From positions 10,497,501 through 10,561,500 of the forward strand of contig JAVTVJ010000001.1 in NCBI GenBank assembly GCA_034509425.1: a stretch of 64,000 nt of DNA, written 5' to 3'. Source of the stretch: Eopsaltria australis. Taxonomy: Eukaryota > Chordata > Aves > Passeriformes > Petroicidae. Position 1 is the first letter of the stretch; every line of letters begins with the position of its first letter. Under the pieces are notes generated by a model that saw only the letters and a list, made by a program, of their open reading frames with translations, searched no databases and was not told where the DNA came from. Shown one piece after another: positions 39,501 through 53,300 of this stretch. The translations under genes and the position numbers were made by a program.

Positions 39501-41279
39501 CTCAAGAAATGACTAGTGTAGAGATGCCAGGCTGTAGAGGTTAGTAGAGCAATCTCTGGACTCTGTCTGAATGTGTGTGTCCATCCCATAAGTTCCATAC
39601 TGCTGAAAAAAATGTTATAACTCTTCATCTCAAGCCCCTGAATATTGATTAAGGTTGCTTTAAAATCAGTTTATTCAGGTATGAATGAACATCCTAACAA
39701 TCGCAAGCAACAAATTTAAGTGGGTTTTCTTTATTCCTTAGCTTCTGGCTAGCATTGTGCTCCTTATGGAAGAGACAAAAAGCTTTGGGTTTTTGTTACC
39801 TACTGGTGTATAATTGCTGTACTGGTAAGTGTCTGACAACCAGGAGGTCTGGAAGTACACAGAAAAGTGAACCTTTCTGTAAAGCTGGAAATTTATTTTA
39901 AAGAAAGGGAATTAATTTGTAGTATACCTTCTGCAATTCTGAATAGCTCTACATTATGATAGGACAGAGGAACCTTAAAGTCAAGAAAATACTTTTTGGA
40001 GGAGGCATGGTCTTAGGCCTGTATGTGTTATTGCTTCTTTAGTCACACAAATGTGACTAAAGGATGCTAAAAAGGTCCATCTGGGTTTTAAAATTATTTT
40101 GATTTTCATTCCTTCAATTTGCCTTTGCTTAGGATGTCACCAGTCATTCAATTTGCTATGAGTTTTAGAAAAAGATTTAAATCGCTCAAATCACTTACCA
40201 AACCAAAGCATTAGAACATAATGACATTTAATTAAATCCTGCAAAAACTATTTTATTGCAAATAGCATTTTCATAACTGGTTTTCTTTTGCTGTTTAATA
40301 AGAATTAGAAGTACCATTTTATTTTCAGTCCTCTATCCTCCCTATATCAGGAGAGTAAAATACTGATGCTGTTTCTCTAAGCGGGTGGTTCCAAAACTAT
40401 TTGATAGCATACCAACTGTATTTAGCAGAAATTGCCTAATAACAGATCTTTTGCAGTGACATGTCTGATTTGTATGAAACATTGCAGTAATTGGCTTCAT
40501 TGGTACTGTCAGAGTGAACTTTAAATGAAAGTGACAGTAACTAGTCCAGACTTTTTTCATTTTGTTCAGAGTAAAACTATTAGACAGTAAGTGACTTACT
40601 GGTTTTTCTGCTTTCAATTAGCAACTCAATTTTATACTCTTTTAATTATCATTTAATTGGATTCCCCCCTTACACTCAGAGCCTGGCAGCCAAACCAGCT
40701 GATTTAGTATTTGGCACAACTGAGAGGGTGAAAATTTCTTCTGTAAATCTTTCCCCAGAGGATATGTTTCCACCAGCATAGCAGCTCTTTTCTGGAAGTG
40801 GCAAATCTCTTTTAATATTTCCTTACAAGCCTCTTTTGTACCCAGCTCTGAATCCACTATTTGAGAAGTGGTTATAACTGAGGGGACTGAAGCCTCCAAA
40901 GTAAAGCTTTAATGTAAACTGTAACCAGATAGGGCATATGAACAGTTCTTAAATTAGATTCAAAAAGGTAATGTTGGTATATATGTAAGTTGTCCCTGTA
41001 ACTGTTCCAAGAGATTAATTGTGATGTCCTTGCATGTTCTTAGTGGAGGGGGAATTAGTGTTGTAAACTGACCTTTGAGAGTAAAATAGAGGACAAGGCA
41101 GGGGTTGGGGATGCTTTTTAGAAGGAACTGGAAGGGAGAAATGGAAAGACTCGATGGTTTAGGGACTGAAGGAGAGGTAGCACACTGAAGCCGTGATGGG
41201 CTGGGAGAAGTGGCCATTTCTAAGCCTTCAGTTCCAGCCCTCTCCCCTCTGCTGGCAGACAGAGGAGGCAGGGAAGCAC

Positions 41280-41315
<36 letters not shown>

Positions 41316-44300
41316 AATAGCAAGGACATGTTGCTTTTCCATTACTAGTACTGAACTCAAAACATGGATTAGATCATTTGCTTTGGAGTCCATTGCATGT
41401 GTGTGTCTTAAGAAAGGTCCACCACCTGGTGGCTGGGCTTCTCTTTTTGTCAACTTCTGGCTCCTCGGTGAATTGTTTGGGGAGTTCAGAGGGAGGGCTG
41501 TTTATATCCACGTTAAGTCGGTTACCAGAGGAATCTCTTTTTTAACCTCCTCCTGTAATCTTCAGGGTTAAATGTTTTCAGCTCACAGTTCATTTGCAGT
41601 TATTTGTAGCTGGCATTCACATTTGCTCTGTAATTCAATTTAGATGATGCTGCTTGGCCTAAATTGGAGCAGACTAGTAGAAGGAGCTTGGTGCGTGTAG
41701 AAACCGATCACTGACTCCGTAGTTAAGGTCATCCAAGTAGAGCTGTAAAAATTTTCCCTCAGTTTTAAGGTATAGTTCTCTGGCTTGAATTCACTTATGG
41801 AGTTGTGATTGATACTGTCAGATCTTACTTGTCATATTTTTCTGCTACTAAAAATGCTGACTAACAACCTTATTGTCATCACACAAGGACTGTAATATTC
41901 TCATTAATCCATGTGGTTTCTGTTCCAGCTGTTTGCTAGTTATTTATTCATTAGAGTCTATTTTCTGAATAGCTTCCAGCTACACATTCTTCAGAGAGAT
42001 GAGATTTTATTCATACATGTATCTACTTATAGGTAAGGAATTTGAAACTGGAGCATGAGCAGGAGAAAAACAAGATCTTGTCAGAAGCATTAGAGACACT
42101 CGCTACCGAACACCATGAACTAGAGCAGTCTCTGGTTAAGGGATCTCCGCCTCTCAGCATCCTCAGTGAGGAGCAGTTCTATGATGCTGTTTCAGGTAAG
42201 TGGTGATGTCCAGAATGTGAGTGTGCAGACAGTATGTGTGTAGTGAATGCTTTGGAGGCAGGTGGGCTCGGGGAAGAAAGTGGGAGCAGTCTCACTTCAA
42301 GTGAAATCTCTGCCTTTCTGACATGGACCTAATTTTAGGAGTATGCTTGATGTGTTTTATGAGCAGGGCCCTAAAAATTTGCAAAAGCTCATCTGTGGAA
42401 TTGTATTGCTTCACCTTAGCATGACCAAAGGTTATAAAACCACAGGACAGTAATGAAAGGTCTGATTGCATGGGTGTCTATGCCTTTTTTTTTAATAGCA
42501 AAACATAAGGCTCCTATTTTGGGAGAGGTAACTGTATCTTGTAGCCTTCTGACTTGCTTTGTCTGTGATTGTGTGTGCTTTTTCCTTTGTTCTGTTATTA
42601 AGATCAGACTATAAAAATTCCTAGTTTTGTCGGATAATGATGTTAAGAAAGGCTTGCTCCATTTCAGTTTTGTATACCCGAAGTGTTAAACATAAAAGGA
42701 TGAATCAAAATCCTGCATTCATGTCTTAAATGTCTTTTCTTTCCCTATCTGTTCTTCAGTTTAGTATCTTTCATAATGTCATATGCAGAACATGCAAATA
42801 GGGATTTTGGAAGATTCTGAACTGCCTGAGATGATTACAACATGCATTTATATAGAGAGGTTGTACACGGTGCAGCTCAGTAGTAGCTGTACCTGGGTGA
42901 TCTGGCAGCACACACCTGTCTGCAATTATGAAGGATCTGGAAAAGCTTGAGGGTGAACATAATCTAACTGTAGAAGACAATTGGGTTGTGATGGCAAACT
43001 TCACTAGCAAGTATGGGGTTACTTTTTCTGTGAGCTGAACTGTCTGATGCTTGTGACAGATGAGAAAAGCAGTGTTCCCAGACGCCTTGTTAGGTGTTCT
43101 GCAGTGAGAAACTTAAGCATTGAAAAAACAGGCAAAGGAAATCTATGCACAGGAACACAATGAATCAACTTTGTGAAGCAGACTTTGCTGTTTGGCACAG
43201 TTGCAAATTTATCAAGCCTTGAAGGAGGAGAAGAGACTGAGGAACACTAAAACAGGTTCTTCATCTGGAACTAAAGGAACAATTCTGCTGAAAGGCCTCA
43301 GGCTCTTTTGATTGTCAACAAAGCAGAGAATAGTTCTTTATCTGATGCTGTTGGAATGTAGTCTCTCCAGCTGGGCTTGCTTTGTGCATATGAGAGAATA
43401 TTAAGCTTTAAAGAGCTGCTAGTTGATACATCTCATAACTTACCCAATCTCTAAATACTGTTGAATGAAAGTGTCCAAAGTCACCTCTCTTGTTGTCAGA
43501 GGTGGTAGTTTTGTCCTTGGAAGCTACAAACAAACAAACTGTATCAAGTGGATTTGTAAAACTGAAACTTGCCGAGTCCACATATATACAAACATATATT
43601 AAAAAAACCAAGTGTGATTTCTTTCTCCTTTGGGAGAAGTTACTTGACATAATTCATCTTAATTGCATTTTAAATAATTTTCTGGGGCAGACTTACTTTC
43701 TTGGCTGTCTGTCAGTTTAATCAAACTGGTGTTAGATTCTCTTCTCTAGGTTGGTCACACATAGTGCTTGGCAGACATGAAGGTCCTTTCTGTCTCTGAA
43801 TGGGGTGGGGGTGGGGAGGTGGCTGGAAAAAGGGAAATGTAATGTATTTTTCTGACTGCTGGATGCATGTTACCACTTTCACTTTAAGCATGAAAGGAAT
43901 TAGTTTTTGGTATGGTTTGGGGAGAGGTTTTTTTACTCATCACTGAGATCCTGGTAAAGCTTTCTAGACTTCTTGCTTTTCTGCCGTGTCCAGGTTGTCT
44001 CAACTAGAAGGCTTCTTGTCTCTGTATGACAAGAATACAGTGAGAGCAGAGAATCTGGGGATATTTGATGCTGCCTCAAAGTCTGAAAATGTGGGTCTTC
44101 TTTCTGAGGCTAATGAGAGGGGAGATATGATTATAAACTTTCCATAATACAGAGCAGTGCCTGGGCCTGATCATCAGAAGCTAAAAATTTTTGTCCTGGG
44201 AAATCTAAATTGCTACGACTGTCTGCAAAGCTTTTGCTTAGCCTGATTTGCCAACTGATAGCATTAAATTATATTGATTTTAGACAATAGCCATATTCGT

Positions 44301-47300
44301 GAATTATCTTTCTAGGTTGTATAGGAGATTAAGCAAACACCAGTGTATTTTAAAAGGGTGGTACAAGTTATAATGTCTGTCAGTGGGAAAATGCCACTAC
44401 TTAGAGTATTTTTTCTATCAGGATGCCATCTTTTTCTGCTTGCAGTTCTATGAATTTTTAAATCGTTGCTGTAGGAGTGAGTTTAGAAGTGAGAGTGTTG
44501 CATAAGTAGGTTTCCACTTTGAGCTGAAGAATTGTTAGTTTTGACTTGACAGGTTGAAAGAAGATGCTGCTTTTTGTTTTGTTTTTTTTTAAGAATTTTG
44601 TCTGTATAAAAGACATTCCTTGTTTACTCTCAACAGAAGTATCACTAATGGGACAATTCAGAGCAATTTTCAAGCAGGTTACTGAGGAAAAGGTGTATCA
44701 AAAAGGATGTATTCACTGCAGCAGCTATCTGTCCCCATTTGCCATGCTCTGGTTCACACTGTAGAACAATCAGATTGCTCCTGAATGAAGCTGAATCAGA
44801 AGATACAGTCCAGTTCCTGTTGGACATGCAGTCCATGGCAGCAGAGTAGAGCAGATCTGAAGAGAACAGCACTAGAAATGTATCTGGTTCGATTGTCAAG
44901 TCCTCAGCACCATCTGTTCTGCTTGCAAATCTGCTCCAGCCGAGCCATACTACCTGCTAGTGTTGGCATAGACTGAATTGCTCACTGTTGAAGTCTGTGG
45001 TGTGTGGTTCTGTTTGTAGAAATTGTGGCCACAGTTACAGAAATATCCTCTTTCTTTTCCAAAACTGGAGTGAGGAAAATGTTTGCAATGTGGTAAGATT
45101 ACTTACTGGAGTTTATTTTCTGAAGTCTCCTTTCTTTTTATCTTTAAGTGATATGCTGTTAGTCAGTACTTTTTGACTGTTGCAGTAATTCCTAAATTCC
45201 TGCAATGAGAGAGAAATTAAAGGAAGAGCCTACAGAAAATGCAAGTTACTTGTCTTACCAAAGCATGGTATCCAGTGTTAAGGAGAGCAAAGTTAAGGGT
45301 GTTAATAATCTGAACTCTGATAGCTGTAGGTCAGTTAACAGCGCTTCCCGGTGCGCTGATCCACTCATCATGGGAGTGGTGGAAATGTGTAATTAAACTC
45401 GATACCACACAGAGTGCTGCAGCTCTCACTTTCAGGATTGAATGCTGAACATGTGTCAAACTCTTCTATGTTTAAAGCAGGGTGGGGCGGAACAGGACGG
45501 CTCTCGGGAAGGGAAGAAGCACTGAGCAAGTAGCAAAATTCAAGAAGACCAATGCCGTCTCCTAGAGAGCTGGAGAAGTTATTAGCTTTGATTAATACAG
45601 ACCTGAGGAGCATATGAAAATGCAGAGTCCATCCACATTGCTGAAAAATTGCTAAGCAGGTCAAGAATTAAAGGGTAAAGGTACTTGGTTCTTACCTTTC
45701 AGATAAGATTCCCTTCTCATATGCAAATTGTGCACCCAGTTTGGGAGGAGTTTAGATCTGCCTTCGTTTTTCTCTTTAAACAGGTTTTATCTGAGAGGTG
45801 GGGGGTTTTTCTGCAAACAGAATTTTTGTGTGTGTGGAGAAGGTTATTGATGGCTTTGCAGAGATGCAGTCTTGCAATAAAAGCAGTTATTTAGCTGTAA
45901 GATTATTTAAGTATGCTGAAGCTAACCTGTCATAGTCCGGCTTCTGCTGGTATCCACCACCACACTGGGTGCTGTGTTTATAAATAACTCTCCTAAATGG
46001 TACAAGAAGTAGCAGACTACATCCATTGCTTTTGCTTGCTTCCTAGTTTGTCTCCAGTTATCAGATCACTTAAAAGTAAAAATGGTACAAAAAGCATAGA
46101 AACCTCTTGCCCTTCCTTCCATGTTTAGAGTAGTTTGTCAAGTGGCTTTTTTTGGATGTGTGCCAAAAATACTTCACAGCCTCTGAAAACACTGCTGCCT
46201 GTCACTTCTTGCCTTGAATAGAGTTAAAAGAATGAATTCAGGCATCTCAGAGGGATGGGAAACACCTAGTCAGAATTTAAACCCAAGAGTGCCAATGGTT
46301 AAACACTGTATTTCTCAGGTTTATTCAGTAATTAAAAACATTGGCCAAACTTTTCTATCTGCATCTGAAGACTTACCAGTTGTAGCAGGAGGAAATGAGG
46401 TCCCTTGAGTTAAGTTTCTGTCATTGCTTCTGCTGTTTCCCTGTGCTCCCCCACTCTTGCAAAATGTAGCTGGTTTTTGTACTGTTACTCTTTCAGGTTT
46501 CATGGGCTGGAGAGCTTCCTAGTCAGCTTGGTCTTGTCTCAGAGATCACTTTAAAATTTTGGCTTCAAAACAGGGACTTTTATTCCTTTTCCCCCCCTCC
46601 TCAGCCCACAACTCTTTAAGTTCAATTAAAAAAAACTCCTCATTTTCTCCTAGTCATCTGTTTGACAGCTGCTCTGTAGAAACTTGTGAATATAAATCTT
46701 TTTTTGCAGTGACGGGGGAGTATGCAAATCTTAATTCAGAAAAGAGTTCGCTGCAAGTGCACAGGGAAAAGCTCAGCTTGAGTTGCCTGATAATCTGTGC
46801 TCACAATTCAATAGTAGGCTCGTTCACTCTGACATCTTAACAAACTCTCAAGGCTTGCTAAGTTCATTGGGTTAAAAGAGGTACCTGAGGTTAAGGGATC
46901 TTTGAGATCTTTGTTGGCTGTTGTAGACATGCTTTCTCTGTTTCTCAGGAAAACGGGTGCGATTTCTCTAGAGAGAAATTTCTTACAACAGCTGTGTTTC
47001 ATTCTTCTACTGTTTTTGTGTAGCATGGTCTTGTTGCATTAGGTAGGGCACGTGCAGGGGGAGGCTTTCTGGTCAGTGTCTACAGCTCTGGAGAGGTTTG
47101 CAGGTGCAGAGCTCAGTCCAGCAGAATTGTCTCTTGGCGCTATAAGGCCAGCATGAGGAGAACTGAATGTATGTGGTATTTAAAAATCTTTGTTATGCTG
47201 AGAAGCATATCCAAGAGTGACAGGCAGTTCTGGTGAAGCTTATCTGTTCTTGCCTTTCTGCCTCGGGAGTCCTGGAGTCTGTTGCAAAAACTCAGATTGA

Positions 47301-50300
47301 GGGAATTTGCATGCTATGACTCTTGTCTGAAAGCAAGACAGTCCTGGATGGTACAAGAGAAGAAAGGGCCCTACAGGAGCCAGACTTTGCTTCATTTTAC
47401 TAGGTTGGCTTCATGCTCTTCTTGTCATGACAACTGTTGGCACAATTGGGCAGTTCTTTCAAAAGAGAGGTGGAATACTTACCTCAAGGGAATTTTCAGA
47501 TTGTTGTGTGGCTAGGAAGCTGAGACCTAAGTTGTGTTAACACTCCTAGAGTTTCTCTTTCTCTGCAATATTTGGATATGCAGGAAAACTGTGGTTTTCT
47601 GGCTACCTGGGCTTAGGATCTCTGGACAAATCTGTGTTTTATGTAATAGACTTGTCCCAAGTAAAAATGCTTTTCCTTACCCTACTTGTTAAATATAGTA
47701 CTCACTAAACTAATGCTTTGATATGTTATATCATAACTTGGCACAGAACTAGACTGACAAATCTGGGGAAAATTGTGAGAAGATTCTCTGGAGTGCCAGT
47801 CCACTTTAACATATCCTCATCACCAGCTGGCAGTTCTTTTCATTCCCTAGCAACTGGCTTAATTTCAGTACTGTCTTGATGAGGATAGGCATGGATATTT
47901 TAAATGGAAGATCTCCTTTATTCTTCCAGATCTTTCTAGAAAGGATGGAGGCATTGTGACACAGCCCATCCATTCATCAGGATTTTGTCCTGTTCCTGAC
48001 CCTTATGTAATCTGGATGTGGTAGAAACTCCTCTTGTCGCTATATATATACACATACACCCTTCAGCAAAGCAATATACAATCTGGATGTTCTAGAGAAG
48101 CTACTGGCATAGCTTTTTGAAGACAAAACAAGAAAGCACCTGGCAGTAGACAGCTGTGAGAAATTCTTTTGGACTGGCTGCTACTTCAGCAGGTTTTGAT
48201 TACTGGTTTTGAATTAGAATGCGTGTGTGAGAGAATGGCTAATTTTGCAATTATTTCTCTGGGGTTTTGCAGCCAAGAGCAGCAGTGTATGCTGGAAGCA
48301 GTACATGGCAGGAATAGTGTCTACTGTAGATTGGGTCTACGTTTTTCAGAAACAATGAGGCTTGCATTAAGCTGTTCACCATTCAGTGTGGTACCCGGTT
48401 TCTGCTAAAGGTTTTTTCAAATAAGATAGAAGTGGATATCTTGAGCTGTTCCCTCACTTCCTGGAACTTGTAATTGGATAATCCTTTGACAATCTTGCCA
48501 GGTTTGAAAGAAAACCGAGCACAAAAATACAACTTTTGCCAGGAAATTTGTATCTTCTGATTTGGGGCTCTTCTCCAGAGCTGGACAAGCACTACGCGAT
48601 CAAACCACTGGTTGGAAAGAAGGTGGTGTTGTTGATGTTGGGTTTAGTTTGAGGTGTGATGTGGATTGTACTATTAACCTGCCTTCCACAGTACGAAGTT
48701 TATCTTGTTGATTGGTGAGCTTATCACTTAGACTTTGCTGGGACCTACGTAGTTTGTGTTATCTATATGATACATCTTCCTGTTCTTTCATACTTGTTCA
48801 GTGACTTGGGAAGTGAAGGTTGGTGAACAGCACTGAGTGTCTTAAGAATTTAGAGCTAACTGAAGAAGGAGTCGTTACTCAAGGTACCTGTTTGTTCAGC
48901 AGCGTACTGGCATCTGTATGGCACTGGCATTTGTCCTAAGCAAGCTTCAATTTAATAAAAATGCCAGATTTTGGCTCAGTTTGCTAGAGGGTTTTTAATG
49001 TATTGTGGTCTTGCTTATTGTGCAATATCTTTATGTCTAGATGCTGGGCTGCAGCGCTCTCTGGTAGTACTAGTTACTTACCAAATGGATGCTGTCATCA
49101 GGACACAGTAGGCTACTTAGGTTTCAGTTTTGTACCAGGAGGGGAGATCTGTTAGTGACTGAAGTCTAGCACAGGCAGTAGATTCATTAACATGCACCTG
49201 TTCTTTTGCAGATTCGGAATCTGAAAAATCATTAAGTGGGTTTGAAACAACAGCAGCCTACTCGTTAGAGGACAGCATGGATTCGAAAGATACAATAACT
49301 TCAAGCATGTCTGAAGAAAAGGTGTGTGGCAGTGGGGAGACGCTGTCAAACGGAATCAAAAAACACAGGTAGGATGTTGTCCATTCTTAAAATTTTATAA
49401 TATGCATTAATGGTAAGAGACCACAAGAATCTGTGAAAGGCTAACAGAAAACTTCTAAAATTTTGTTAGGGGTGATTGGCAAGTAATCGATTGTTCTATG
49501 ATTTTATAAAGACTGTTTTTCCAAGGCTGGTGTGTTCCTTTGCATCTTGATGATCTAATCTAAATAAGTAAAAATGAAATATAATGTGCTGTTTAAAAAT
49601 GGACACACTTGTATTTTATTAGATCTTATTGAAATCTATGTGGATTTTAATTCCTTCATATATCTTTAATGACCTATACCTCCTATTGCCTCTTTAATTT
49701 CGAGTCATTTGATCCTTCTGTTGGTATCAGGAATGAATGAAAATATTGCTAGCCTGGCATCAGAAACTCAAATGTGAACAAAGGGAGTCTTATTCTAAAA
49801 GTCTCATCCATGTTTTATGTGCTTATTTTGTGTTGTCAAATGATCCATTTTTGTTTGTTTCCTTGCTGATAAAGGAGGACAATAGGTCTGGAGTTAATGA
49901 GATGTAACAGACACCACTATTCTCCAGTTTCAGTGAAAGGGCAATATAACATTTGTGCTACAGATAAAGCCAGACTTCAGCATGTTTCAAAGAGACTATT
50001 CTGGATGTGTTTTGAACGTACAGGATGATGATGGGGACACCAGATTTCTGAAAAAAATGGAAAATAATATTTAATTTTACAGAAGGAAGCTAGATAGGCT
50101 TTAATTACTTGGTATCTTAAACAGGTAAATTGCAGTAACTGTTGAAGTGAGTTGGTAGCATCAGACCTGATGTTTCAAGGGTCAACCTGTGCATGTCTCT
50201 TACTAGACAAAGACTGAAGCAAATGACAGCTTGGGTGGAGTAATGGGTGTTTTTGGGAGATAACATAAAGCAGCTGACTAAGCGTGTTGCTTAGCTTTTG

Positions 50301-53300
50301 TGCTGTTAGCAAGATGGTATTTATGGCCTTGGCTAAGAGCCTTCCCTGATTAGAGCAGGAAGTTCAGGAGTGGGGGAGGAAGTAGGTGAAGGTGGATATC
50401 TGAATTGCCTTCACTGCCTTGAAGACAGTGAGGAGAGAGGATGCAGTACATAATCAACATGAAAATGATGGTGTATGTTGACTTGCATTGTATTGAGGAG
50501 TTTTAACAGGAATTGATCTTCCGTTTACTATAAGAAAGAAGTTACTTGGCAACTTCTCGTAATGCTGCCAGAACTGCAGGGAGCAGGTGACTGGAGGAGC
50601 ATTTCAGAGCTCCTGATTTTATAAAGAGTAATGAAAAGTAATAAACAAGTACATCTGCATCAGTTATTTCTCTGAGCTGCCTGTCTTCTAGTAGTAAAGA
50701 GAGCATAGGATGTTGGTATAAAATGAGTGCATAAATCAGCTAATAACTTACTGCTAAAGAAAAGTGGGAACTTTTTGGAATCTGTTTTGCATTTAGATCA
50801 GAATGTATGGCCATATTTTATGTGACTAAATGGCTATAGAATATATGGCTGTATTTTATGGGATTAAATGACTGTAACAACACTACAGGTTAAGCTGTAA
50901 TGTCAGGCTTTTTTACCTGGCACTTTGGTATCACACTGGGAGTTGTCCCCAAGTATATTGATGCAAACTGTTTCTTCCCAGAAGCTCAGACAGTGTAAAC
51001 TTTACCCCTGAGAACCTTCTCAGGGGATGGGAGATGTGTGGTATTTTAGCCTCTTTTCTGAGGCTGTTGGTGGTAGCCATGTTTGGCCTGGTACAGCACC
51101 TGTTTCATGTGACTTCAGAACTGTTACCTGCCTGGAGCTGCTAGCTCAAATTTGTGCCTGTTTTGTCTGGGGGCTGGTTCTAACCATGTGCATGAGGTCA
51201 AATAGCACTGCCTGTGATGCCACCTGTGTCCTTTTCAGAGCAAAAACTGTAACTTCTTGATGCTTATGCAAAGTGAGGGGTTCAGAGTGTTTTGACATCA
51301 CTTAATTCCATCCTTACACCTTTGGGTTTGCTTATAGGTTTCTTTTTTCTTAACTTCCATTTGTGTTAACCACGTGGAAACAAGTCACTTAGAAAATAGG
51401 CCAAATTAATTTCTTTTGCTTAAAATCTTGATACCTTCAGATGAGTAGAGGATCTGCAGTTTGCCTTTAAGTTGCACATGAGATTACCTAGTACCGTTTA
51501 GCCATCAGTTTATATAGGATTATTTCCTGTTTTCATCTAAAGAACCTGAGCTCTAATCTGCACCTCAAATATTATTTGAATGGCTGAGAGTTTTCCACAC
51601 AGAAGTGGAGGTTGGTTTTTGTTTAGCAGGGGGGGCATACATGCTTTGGGTTTGGAAATGTGGGAATAAATCGGTTGGTTCCAAGTGTTGGGAAGTACAT
51701 ATACAGATAGATGAAGCCAGTACCACATATAATCTGCTGGTTTACTCTGGGTTTTTTTTTTTCTTTTTTTTTTTTTAAATGTAGATTGCATCCTACTGAT
51801 TGTTCACAGAGTGTTTTGAGAGTGGACCTAATTTTTGTTGCACTTCTTGGGAAAGGATTTGAGAGACAGAATAGTACAGTAAATAATCAGGAAGCATTCA
51901 AATTACTTCTTTTTAAGAGGGAATTTTTTCATCTGAGCCAAACATTAAAAAAAGGCAAAAAACCCCCACCCCTCAAAAAACTCCAAGCAAACCCTCAAAA
52001 ACTCCACTGTGTAAAAATGTTCTGTATTAAGTGCCAACATTTTATATCCACTTGTCACTGCTGTTTCCCTCTTACTGCTAAGCTTTGTAGTCAGCTTTCC
52101 CTTTGGTCCCTGCATTGGGGGCCTTTCAGAATGCAAATGTGTTGGTGTTCAACTTAATGGGAGCCAAGAGACTGTTGTTCAGATTGGCATGGAGAGCAAG
52201 CTAAACATGCCTTTTTCACTCCATGTGTCTCCTTCCCCACAAGATTCCTGTAGCAGTTGATGTGTAATAGCTAATGCTTTGGACAAGTTAAGTAATCTCA
52301 TTTGTTCTGCACAGAAATTCCAGCAGATGTTTTTGTCACTTAAAGCTAAAATTAACTTCCTGAGTTGTTTTTGAAATTGAGATCTGGAGGGAAATTTTTG
52401 CATTCAAAAACCTTTTGTTTAATCACAGGGAGTATGTCAGGGTTAGTAGGCCTCAAGTCTTGGCTGTCTGTCATTTGTCCACATGTGCTTACTTGTCCCT
52501 GGGATCTTCCTTGGTGGCTTAAAACTGCTTTGTTTTTTTCAGTACATGCATGTGTGTGTTTTAGAGGGAGAACTGACTCCCATAGCAGGTTTGACTGATA
52601 CAGGCAACAAATACAGATGAAACTGACTGCCAACTTTCAAGTGATTAAATAAATTGAACAAAAGGGCAGGTTAACTTTAATGAAAATGTAAGTTTTAGTA
52701 TGTAAGGAAAGCAATTCCTGTGTATACTTCAGCCAACTAAGGGTTAATGTGTTTAACGTGCAGAAGGGTTTACTTAAACACAAATACTCACTCTGCTGAC
52801 TGCCTGCATTAAAAGACATACAGGGGGGAAAAAAGTAAACATTACAAGTGAAGTTAAGACTGAATAGTTGTTGGACGCTGTCCTCTCCTGGACATATGTA
52901 TCAAAACATCCACAGAAGTATTTTATACTTCAGGTTATGCAGGATGATCTGTTTGACAAAACATTTTTCTGTCAGTGAAATGTTGGAATAGTGAGTATGT
53001 TGGTCAATTAAATCCTCCTACCTACTCATCTTCTGCAGGGGAGCTGAGTAAAACAAGTCAGTATTGGGCTTGTAGCTACTTGCTTACACAACAGTTTCTA
53101 CCATGAGGAGATCAGACATATAACTGGGTTTTTAATGGGATGGGGCTTGTTTTATTTTAAGGAATATTTTTTGGTTTTGTTCTTTCTGAAAACTGAAGCA
53201 TCAGCCCTGGTAAAGGTGTTTCAGTGGCAGATAAGTAGGGCAGGTAGCTCAGCAAGTAGGGCTACTGAAACAATTTAGTCTGAGTATTTTTTTTCTCTTG

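Larger units (their letters stand above)
22227..42032 (+). other. OSBPL1A: intron 14 (19.8 kb) with internal CpG island
   Basis: By far the largest intron. It contains a CpG island with a candidate alternative promoter (24050-24790), a (TTTA)n patch at 25263-25284, an antisense CR1 at 31285-31665, a 24-bp hairpin at 40038-40061 and a 27-base poly-A at 41284-41310. Dozens of small ORFs lack domains. No exon matching ORP1 was found between 22226 and 42033. Confidence 0.8.

Noticed and set aside
41220..41310. Poly-A tract suggesting a processed retrogene or SINE
   Set aside because: No upstream coding similarity or tRNA-like promoter boxes could be seen; only the poly-A itself is supported.
42001..42040. 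Donor-like GTAAGG at 42033-42038 suggesting an exon ending here
   Set aside because: It is the first codon pair of exon 15 (Val-Arg), preceded by a proper acceptor and followed by conserved ORP1 coding sequence.
51711..52157. 148-codon ORF on the + strand
   Set aside because: It begins across a poly-T tract (Phe run), lacks any recognised motif and lies in intron 16.
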